A stretch of 64,000 nt of DNA from a virus. The notes under the pieces are model-generated. The model did not search any database. It saw nothing but the letters and a program-made list of their open reading frames with translations, and was not told the DNA's origin. Below, one piece after another: positions 26,671-32,924 of the stretch. The DNA is taken from positions 54,466 through 118,465 of the IMG/VR virus record IMGVR_UViG_3300014050_000004. One strand, written 5' to 3'. A program made the position numbers and the translations under genes. Numbering within the stretch: the first letter of the stretch is position 1; each line of letters begins with the position of its first letter.

Positions 26671-26939
26671 TTTCTTATGAAGTCTAAGTTGGCTTGGCTG
26701 AGGTTTCTCAGCCTCTTGTTGATGTCTTGTGTTGGCAGTTTACTGCGCATGATCTTCGCCTTTTCTATTTTCATGTCCTCCTTTGACAGAGTCCTGTACA
26801 ATTTCGGGTCCAGGAGGTCTTCTTCCCCACTGAGCAAAGAGAGGCAAAACGCATCCAAGGATGCGCCCTGCCTCATTGCTCTTTCCGACAGTTGCTGAAA
26901 GAAAGACTCTGACACTTGTAGTTTGATTTCTCTATCCAT
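26667..26939 (-). CDS. Ribbon-helix-helix-like small protein
   Basis: A 90-residue protein. The N-terminal REIKLQVSESFFQQLSERA, followed by GASLDAFCLSLLSG, has the strand-helix-helix spacing of Arc/CopG-type DNA-binding proteins. A charged helical C-terminus follows (SKEDMKIEKAKIMRSKLP). It lies between sheath and gp25-like genes with overlapping or touching ends, so it is a true operon member. It could be a late regulator or a small structural adaptor. Confidence 0.5.
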   Translation of the reverse strand: MDREIKLQVSESFFQQLSERAMRQGASLDAFCLSLLSGEEDLLDPKLYRTLSKEDMKIEKAKIMRSKLPTQDINKRLRNLSQANLDFIRK

Positions 26940-26940
26940 T

Positions 26941-29900
26941 TCAGAAGGTATTGTTTGACAAGCCTTGAGAATTCAGCTCTTTGCTCATTTGTCCGACGGA
27001 CACTCTGATCTGTTCAACTTCCATTCTCTCCAAAGTTGGAGCGGGAACATCAAACACCTTGACCATGACAACACCGTTCTCCAGGGTCTCTGGAGTGTTG
27101 ATCCTGTCGTCGCATATCACTTGGAATGCGTCAGAAGGTCTGGCTCCAAACAAAGCCCCAGCTCTCCAAAGTTGGCTCAGAACACTGTTACCAATGCTCA
27201 CAATCTGGTTGTAGACCAGGCCGAATCCGTCCACAATGGAGAAAATCTGGCTGTCATATGCGTTCCTAAGAGAACCGTATACAACGTTTTGAATGACCCT
27301 GGTGTTAACAAATTGGAACTTCCTTTGGTTCTCGTCCATCTTGTTGATGCGAGTTCTTCCGCCCCAAATGAACACTGCCGTGTTCGGGTAGCCAGGTAGA
27401 GTTCTAACAGCGTTGCAACCGTCTGGGTTCAACAGGTTTTGCTGAGCAGAATTGATTGGGATCTGTGTTCCTACAGCGTCTGCAAGCTGGTACTTGACAC
27501 CGGCAGGTGGGAACTGGAACCCTTCTGCTCTGTATCGCCTGAGCGCTACTCCAGCAACGTAAGGTGAGGGTGGAATGAATTGGTTTGAGGCATTCAGAAC
27601 GTAAGGACCGTAGAAGGCAATGAAACCGAAAGCGTTAAAGTAACGCTGGCTGTCTTCGTAAAGTCTATTGTCGTTGTCTACACCAGCTTCCACAAACTCA
27701 GCTTGGGGTTCACCATTGAACCCAACTCCTCTGAGAGCGTTGTCCATTATTTCTGTGGAAGTAATGGCGTCAAATCTCCAAAGGTTGCTTGGAGGAGTTT
27801 GCTCGGAGGTAAGAGAGATTTCAACCTGAGCACCTAGGCATACCTTGGAAGCAGAAGTGAGGTCTCCTCCAAGAGCTTGGGCTTTGATGACAGTCCAATT
27901 ATAGTTAGAACCGTCGAAAGTAACCACGATTCTGTCTCCTTGAACAACGTCTGTGGTGCCATCAGGGGCTTTACCGTCGTTGTCCACAATTTCGAAATAG
28001 ACGCCTTCGAGCTTGGAAATCAGGTTCTGAATGTCGGCTCCAGTATCACCAATATCGAGCAATTGGTTGGAGTAGACAGACAGGGTTCCACTCAAGGCAC
28101 CGGCACCGTCAGGATCATAGTTACCACCATAGATGGGGTCAATCACAGGTACGATGTAAGCTTCCGTGCTGAACTTTTGCTCAACTGTTGGTGTGCAGAT
28201 GAAGTTTTCAACGGCTGAAGTGGTGCTTCCGGCCTCAACCAGAGATAGCTCAGGCAACCAGTTGGCCTCAGCAGTTTCTCCATAAGGGAAGATCTGATTT
28301 TTGCCAACTACTACAGAGCTATTATTGAGATAGAGGGAAACTCCAACTCCCGCTGTTGCGTTGTTATTTGACTTTGTTGCTTCTTCTACAATGGTTCCGC
28401 TGGCCAAACCATACTTCCTACCCCTAATCATGGCAAAGGTGGAAACTTCGGCCATAGAAGTTGCGGTCAGACTTCCCCCTGTGACAGAAGAGTAAAGAAT
28501 TGTTGGATTGCTGGAAAGAGTTCCAGACACAAACTCAACATAGTTCCCTGCCAAGTAGTTAGAGAACGAGGAGGCAAGAAGGATGGAGTCTTCATCAAGG
28601 ACCTTCACATAGTAAGGGTGAAGACCGTTTACAGAAGAAGCTTTGAACAATACCTGGCTATCCTTGGTTACAGGCTGAGTGAAGAACACCTTTTGACCGT
28701 TTTGCAAGGTGTGGGAGACGCAATTGAACTTCCAGTATTGCTTAGAACCCAAGGTGTAGGCTTCCATGTACAGGTCGCTGTTTGGATCCAAGATCGTTCT
28801 GCTTACAAAACCAAGGCGGAAATCCTTAGTAGAGTCCTGAAGAGTGCCTGGCAAGTGAACTGTGTTCACGAACTGAGAAGAACCAGAGATGTTTTGGATC
28901 AAGTTGGACTCTTGACCGTTGATATCAATCTGATTCATCAGATCCCAAGCTGGACTTCCGTAGGAGGCAAGGACAGTCGTGCCTGCCGGGGATCCCACGC
29001 TGTAGGCTCCCATGGGCAGAGAGGCCATCAGATCGCTACCACCTGCAGCAACAACTTCAGCATACACCGCAGAAGCTTCAGCAGCTGTCTCAGTTATGTA
29101 GACAATTTGAGAAGATCCGTTGGAAGGATACGGTCCGTAAAGAGCTTGATTGAAGGGTGGTGCAACAATGTAAGCGACATCTCCAAGCGCAGTAAAGTCT
29201 GCACCGGCTGCTTCCAAAGTGACTTCCATGATCTGGAACTCAGCAGGCCAAACGTCAGAAGAGGAAATCTGGAATTGACCGATGCTGGAAGCCATGGTGG
29301 TCGTGACTGTGAACACACCATTGTCAATGGCCCCAACCTTCTCATCCGCAGCTACTTCCTCCACTGATTGCTGTACAGCAACCTTAGGATCTGAACCGCT
29401 GATGATTGGTTGGTACCTCAGTTTGTCGTAAGTAACCCCAACTCCGGTCCATTCGTAGATTGCGTTATCTACGAGATACTTAAGCCCGGTAACAAGGTCA
29501 GCTGCAGGTTTGTGAGGAGCGAACTCCTTGTACTTGTTCAAGTCCGTTACAAAGAAGGGACCGGGATCAGCCAGAGCTATCCACTTGTAGTTATTGCTTT
29601 GGCAATGAGCAGCAGCAGCAGCTCCAATGGCGGATCTACCTGCGGCATCAAACTGAGCGTATGCAGTTGGTGTGATCAAATACCCCTGATTCTGTTGGCC
29701 GTCGAAGGCAGTGTTAATGCACTGGATGTAGTCCTGATATACCCTTTCCAGATTGTTTGACATGCCCACGATGTTCTGAACATCGTAGGAATTGTTCATG
29801 ATTACACTGTATGAACCGACAACATTCTGCTGGTTAACCACAGATACCGAGCCACCGTAAGAGGAAGCTGCAATAGTGATGAAACCGCTTTCAGAGGTTG

Positions 29901-30558
29901 AAGTAGGATCCAGATCAACCACGAGACCGAAATCTCTAACGTAGATAGAGCTGCTAACGCTTGGGTTGCTTTCGATAGCTGCCGCAATTGCTGTTACGAC
30001 GGCTTTCGAAATCTTTCTGTTATTGACAGCGTCCCCAGCGATGTAATCCACTGGGATGGTAACCGGGACACCAAGCCATTCTCCTGAAGAGCTGTAACCA
30101 GTGGACCCATCTCCCGCTACAAGCTTCAGACCATTCAGGATAAGCTGTGCATAAACAATGTCACCAGCTTCGAAGTTTGTTGGCAATCCGGAGTTGTTGA
30201 GTTTGGTCCCGGAAGGCAGGAATTCGATTTCGGAGATTTGGTTAGGTGTACCAACTCTAACGACTCTCAAATCTCCGACTTGAGCATTTTGGTAGAAGGA
30301 ATTAACGCAGTTGTAGCTGAGAAGAGGGATGCGGGACTCAGGTACCACACCACCGACCAAAGCCTTATAGTCCTGCAGAGAGGTGATTGCTACAGGAGTA
30401 TTGAAAGGAAACACTGTGACAGGCACAGATTCTTCTGCTTCCACAAGCATATACACAGTGCTAAAGGAAGAAATACCAGCAGAAGCTATGTTTCCAACTG
30501 TTTCATTGATGTAGGTTCCGGGAGCTCCAGGTGTAGCTCCAAAGGAGAAAGTTGCCAT
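26941..30558 (-). CDS. Contractile tail sheath protein, unusually long
   Basis: A 1205-residue protein. The N-terminus ATPGAPGTYINETVGNIASA and the C-terminal block (PNTAVFIWGGRTR, FQFVNTRVIQNVVYGSLRNA, then IRVSVG...) match phage sheath proteins. Typical sheaths are about 390-700 residues (T4 gp18 659). Here the extra sequence lies mostly in the middle, probably as exposed domains on the sheath surface. A 107-base leader with a GGGTAAA element precedes it. Confidence 0.9.
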   Translation of the reverse strand: MATFSFGATPGAPGTYINETVGNIASAGISSFSTVYMLVEAEESVPVTVFPFNTPVAITSLQDYKALVGGVVPESRIPLLSYNCVNSFYQNAQVGDLRVVRVGTPNQISEIEFLPSGTKLNNSGLPTNFEAGDIVYAQLILNGLKLVAGDGSTGYSSSGEWLGVPVTIPVDYIAGDAVNNRKISKAVVTAIAAAIESNPSVSSSIYVRDFGLVVDLDPTSTSESGFITIAASSYGGSVSVVNQQNVVGSYSVIMNNSYDVQNIVGMSNNLERVYQDYIQCINTAFDGQQNQGYLITPTAYAQFDAAGRSAIGAAAAAHCQSNNYKWIALADPGPFFVTDLNKYKEFAPHKPAADLVTGLKYLVDNAIYEWTGVGVTYDKLRYQPIISGSDPKVAVQQSVEEVAADEKVGAIDNGVFTVTTTMASSIGQFQISSSDVWPAEFQIMEVTLEAAGADFTALGDVAYIVAPPFNQALYGPYPSNGSSQIVYITETAAEASAVYAEVVAAGGSDLMASLPMGAYSVGSPAGTTVLASYGSPAWDLMNQIDINGQESNLIQNISGSSQFVNTVHLPGTLQDSTKDFRLGFVSRTILDPNSDLYMEAYTLGSKQYWKFNCVSHTLQNGQKVFFTQPVTKDSQVLFKASSVNGLHPYYVKVLDEDSILLASSFSNYLAGNYVEFVSGTLSSNPTILYSSVTGGSLTATSMAEVSTFAMIRGRKYGLASGTIVEEATKSNNNATAGVGVSLYLNNSSVVVGKNQIFPYGETAEANWLPELSLVEAGSTTSAVENFICTPTVEQKFSTEAYIVPVIDPIYGGNYDPDGAGALSGTLSVYSNQLLDIGDTGADIQNLISKLEGVYFEIVDNDGKAPDGTTDVVQGDRIVVTFDGSNYNWTVIKAQALGGDLTSASKVCLGAQVEISLTSEQTPPSNLWRFDAITSTEIMDNALRGVGFNGEPQAEFVEAGVDNDNRLYEDSQRYFNAFGFIAFYGPYVLNASNQFIPPSPYVAGVALRRYRAEGFQFPPAGVKYQLADAVGTQIPINSAQQNLLNPDGCNAVRTLPGYPNTAVFIWGGRTRINKMDENQRKFQFVNTRVIQNVVYGSLRNAYDSQIFSIVDGFGLVYNQIVSIGNSVLSQLWRAGALFGARPSDAFQVICDDRINTPETLENGVVMVKVFDVPAPTLERMEVEQIRVSVGQMSKELNSQGLSNNTF

Positions 30559-30652
30559 TTAGTTAAGGTCCTTATTTTCCTACCCATTGTGCTGGTAAGG
30601 ACATTTCCAACGGTGGTGCCCGCAGGCCAATGAGTCGGTTAGACGCTTGATT

Positions 30653-30659
30653 TTTACCC
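30653..30659 (-). promoter_or_regulatory. GGGTAAA element upstream of sheath gene
   Basis: GGGTAAAAATC, 94 bases upstream of ATG 30558, in the 106-base intergenic leader. The leader also contains a Gly-type codon-rich GCGGGC stretch but no clear -35/-10 pair. Longer spacing than most copies. Confidence 0.4.
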
Positions 30660-30664
30660 TACTC

Positions 30665-31024
30665 CTAAGACAACTGTTTCGATGTTTGCACTACACCGTT
30701 AATTTCCTCAACGTGAGACAAAGCGTATGATCCGTACTTTGAGAGTGCCTGGTAATACTCTTGAGCGTTGGAATAAGGATAGTAAGTGTCATCAGCGCTG
30801 TACTGCCCAGTATCTACAGACACTGTAATGGATGACTGGGTTAGGCCAGATGAGGGGAGTCCGGAGTTGTCTGGTTCTTTGAGTATTGAACCTGGGACTG
30901 GCATCTTTGTAATGTCCCAGAAAGGATTGGCTTCCAATACCTCTCTGTAGGAGGTAGAGTCGGAGAAAAACACGAACCCCAACTTACCCCAACTACTTCC
31001 GGACTGAAGAACGAAATTGTTCAC
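30665..31024 (-). CDS. Putative tail assembly protein with LysM/gpX-like N-terminus
   Basis: A 119-residue protein. LQSGSSWGKLGFVFFSDSTSY, then LEANPFWDITKMPVPGSILKEP, resembles the gpX/LysM-like small tail proteins that act near the baseplate hub (pattern: early residues, LLExNP, PVPAGTxL). It is translationally coupled to its upstream gene by ATGA and is the last gene before the sheath leader. Tentative. Confidence 0.5.
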   Translation of the reverse strand: MNNFVLQSGSSWGKLGFVFFSDSTSYREVLEANPFWDITKMPVPGSILKEPDNSGLPSSGLTQSSITVSVDTGQYSADDTYYPYSNAQEYYQALSKYGSYALSHVEEINGVVQTSKQLS

Positions 31025-31353
31025 CTATTGATTCTTTGAGAGCGTGCCAAAAGTCTGGCTCCAATTTCAGTTCCTCTGCTCAGAGGGAATCCTTTTTCCT
31101 TGGCAACCTCTACAACTTCTTTGTCAAGCTGAGGGCTGGGGACGAATGGGTTTTCCTCATCAGAGTCAGTTTTTCTCGAAAGTTTGTCATGCATCGTTGC
31201 TTGAATCTTCTCAACGCTGATGTCTTGGAGAACTGGAGAGGTCTCTTCTTTTTCCTCTTCCACAACTTCAGACTCGGTCTTGGGGAGTTCTTGCATGGTT
31301 TCCTCTACTTCTGGGGTTTCTGATTGTGAGGGGGAATTTCTGCGTCTTGACAT
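31021..31353 (-). CDS. Acidic/disordered small protein
   Basis: A 110-residue protein. The N-terminus is MSRRRNSPSQSE, then a long Glu/Lys-rich stretch, and a folded-looking C-terminal about 35 residues (LDKEVVEVAKEKGFPLSRG, then RLLARSQR). Starts 8 bases after the Mu gpG-like gene and overlaps the next gene by ATGA. Function unknown; perhaps a tail-assembly factor. Confidence 0.6.
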   Translation of the reverse strand: MSRRRNSPSQSETPEVEETMQELPKTESEVVEEEKEETSPVLQDISVEKIQATMHDKLSRKTDSDEENPFVPSPQLDKEVVEVAKEKGFPLSRGTEIGARLLARSQRINR

Positions 31354-31360
31354 TGAATAC

Positions 31361-31762
31361 CTACTTGAGAATGTGTTTTATGGCTATCCGCGATAGGATA
31401 TCCAAGGAAGCGTTTGACACGCCCATCCAGGGTCTGGCTGGCATCTTGGTAGTACCGAACTGATGATACATACCGACTGGGGAAGTTACAACATTAAACC
31501 TGTTGCCCTTGTTTTCTATGGTCGCTTGCTCTAACATTTTTCCCGTAACTCTCAGCATTGGCAAGGAACCGTAATTCCTTCTTTTCCACTTTGAGTACGC
31601 GGGGGAGAGAGCCTTCCAAGGTTTACCCTTATAGTCAGTTTCAGCAGTCCAGTTCTTGCGATTTTCCAGCAACAACATTGCTGGCCATGCAGCCTTGGTT
31701 TTCGACCACCAGTTTAAGTTAATGATCTTGGAGCTTTTGGGGCTCATTTTGATAGAAATCAT
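31361..31762 (-). CDS. Tail completion/virion morphogenesis protein (Mu gpG-like)
   Basis: A 133-residue protein with the phage virion morphogenesis pattern: NWTAETDYKGKPWKALSPAY, KRRNYG, MLRVTGKMLEQ, then YHQFGTTKMPARPWMGVS. Homologues act at the end of the tail tube or at the head-tail junction. Start overlaps the chaperone downstream frame by ATGA. The call is robust by pattern. Confidence 0.75.
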   Translation of the reverse strand: MISIKMSPKSSKIINLNWWSKTKAAWPAMLLLENRKNWTAETDYKGKPWKALSPAYSKWKRRNYGSLPMLRVTGKMLEQATIENKGNRFNVVTSPVGMYHQFGTTKMPARPWMGVSNASLDILSRIAIKHILK

Positions 31763-32178
31763 TTCTTCCTCGGCTTCTTTGCAGCATCTTTTTGTTTTTC
31801 TACAAACTTCTCATTGATGCTGATCATCAGCTTAACCTTGCTCATGGGTTGGTCTTCTAACCAGTCTATTGATTGATCCCATCTTTGCTTACACAAATGA
31901 AAGGCCACCTCTAGCCAATTTTCCACGGAAAAGATGCTATCGGAAAAAATGTTGTCCACCATCCAATTCGTCAAGGCTCTGAAAGTCCTGGAAGACACTC
32001 TTTCAAGTATTTCAGGGTTGCTAAGCAACCTGAGAAGCAGAGGCATGTAGTTTCCGTTCTGCGTTCTTATCAACTGTGCCAGGTAGAAGTCTTTGGGTCT
32101 AACCTCTCTGATTATGAATGGGCCGTGGCCGTTTACGAAAACTTTATAGGAAAAGTCTTCGTTATCCGTAGCTATTAC
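31759..32178 (-). CDS. Downstream frame of tail-assembly chaperone, reached by -1 frameshift
   Basis: The frame is open for about 139 codons but has no ATG, GTG or TTG until a TTG about 105 bases in (32073). It contains VFVNGHGPFIIREVRP, a DFYLAQL segment and a Lys-rich end. It follows on from the upstream chaperone frame at a C CCA AAG heptamer immediately before that gene's TAA. This implies a 247-residue fusion, equivalent to the G-GT or E-E' products of other phages. Translation as a separate 104-residue TTG-started protein is less likely. Confidence 0.65.
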   Translation of the reverse strand, partial: VIATDNEDFSYKVFVNGHGPFIIREVRPKDFYLAQLIRTQNGNYMPLLLRLLSNPEILERVSSRTFRALTNWMVDNIFSDSIFSVENWLEVAFHLCKQRWDQSIDWLEDQPMSKVKLMISINEKFVEKQKDAAKKPRKK

Positions 32179-32501
32179 TTTGGGTCTTTCAGATCTTCAC
32201 CATTGGCCTTAGCAACAAGTTCAGAGATGGCTTTGATGTCTCTGACACCCATATTTTCAATTTCTTCGTAAGACAGAGAATTGGGACCTACATTGAGTCT
32301 TTCAATAATGTGAAAACTCCTTCGGGTGTCTTTCATATCCCCAAGTTCCTCTTCCATATATACCAGATCTTTCCCTGTCATTTCCCTGATCGTGATTGAG
32401 GTTCCGTTTCTCAGAGTTACACTGAAAGTTTCAAGCTCTGGGTAGGAGAAGTCATCAGGATTGCCGTCTGTTGGGGCCTGAGGGTTGTTGACTGTTCGCA
32501 T
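32175..32501 (-). CDS. Tail-assembly chaperone, short form (gpE/gpG-like)
   Basis: A 108-residue protein. FSVTLRNGTSITIREMTGKDLVYM, then a helical C-terminus ending KANGEDLKDPK, fits small tail-assembly chaperones. ATG 32501 is 27 bases downstream of GGGTAAA. It ends in a frameshift heptamer; the short form would be made by most ribosomes. It lies close to sheath and tail-completion genes, as expected. Confidence 0.7.
   Translation of the reverse strand: MRTVNNPQAPTDGNPDDFSYPELETFSVTLRNGTSITIREMTGKDLVYMEEELGDMKDTRRSFHIIERLNVGPNSLSYEEIENMGVRDIKAISELVAKANGEDLKDPK
32178..32184 (-). promoter_or_regulatory. Programmed -1 frameshift heptamer
   Basis: Minus-strand C CCA AAG (X XXY YYZ form) followed directly by TAA. 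A -1 slip gives CCC AAA GTA, continuing in the 139-codon frame. The heptamer is in the right phase for the upstream gene. Confidence 0.7.
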
Positions 32502-32518
32502 AGTTTAGTTGATGAATG

Positions 32519-32731
32519 CTAGTCGATTTTTACCCTTAGCTCGTGCAGTTTGGCTTCAACCTCAGGGTTGGAGAATCCGGCAGGGAGGGAGAGAGCCAAG
32601 GTATTTGCCTCCCTCCAACTCATCAGTGCCTCTGATCTGTCTCCAACGTTCAATCTATCCTCAACATCTTGCAACCAAGACTGTATGACTTCCATTCTGA
32701 ATTCAGGGTCTTTGGGCAAGGGAAAGGGCAT
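32519..32731 (-). CDS. Hypothetical small protein
   Basis: A 70-residue helical protein (MPFPLPKDPEFRMEVIQSW start) from ATG 32731, one base after the previous gene's stop (TAAC-ATG). It ends just downstream of the GGGTAAA element for the next gene. It contains WREANTLALSLP. No family recognised. Confidence 0.6.
   Translation of the reverse strand: MPFPLPKDPEFRMEVIQSWLQDVEDRLNVGDRSEALMSWREANTLALSLPAGFSNPEVEAKLHELRVKID
32529..32535 (-). promoter_or_regulatory. GGGTAAA late-type promoter element
   Basis: GGGTAAAAATCG, 27 bases upstream of ATG 32501. Its TAA is not needed as a stop here. Confidence 0.5.
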
Positions 32732-32732
32732 G

Positions 32733-32924
32733 TTACATAGCCCCCAAAATGGACTCCACCCTTTTCCTGGAGTAGTACTCTTGGTTGTAATAGCAATCAA
32801 CAGAATGAGAAACTCCTGTCCACTTTACTTCGGGAATGATAGCCCACCAAAAGTTGCTTGTTTTGCTGTTTCTTAGTCCTTTGAATACCCCGAGGGTGAA
32901 GCTTCTTTGTGTCTCTTTTGTCAT
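32733..32924 (-). CDS. Hypothetical small protein
   Basis: A 63-residue protein whose ATG abuts the polymerase stop (TAAATG) and whose stop touches the next gene. The sequence contains SNFWWAIIPEVKWTG and DCYYNQEYYSRKR, an aromatic-rich beta pattern. No family recognised, though it is well supported by gene packing. Confidence 0.6.
   Translation of the reverse strand: MTKETQRSFTLGVFKGLRNSKTSNFWWAIIPEVKWTGVSHSVDCYYNQEYYSRKRVESILGAM

Noticed and set aside
28618-29367. Long plus-strand open frame within the sheath gene
   Set aside because: Antisense to a gene with clear sheath sequence; no ribosome site, promoter or known domain. Shadow of the minus-strand codon pattern.
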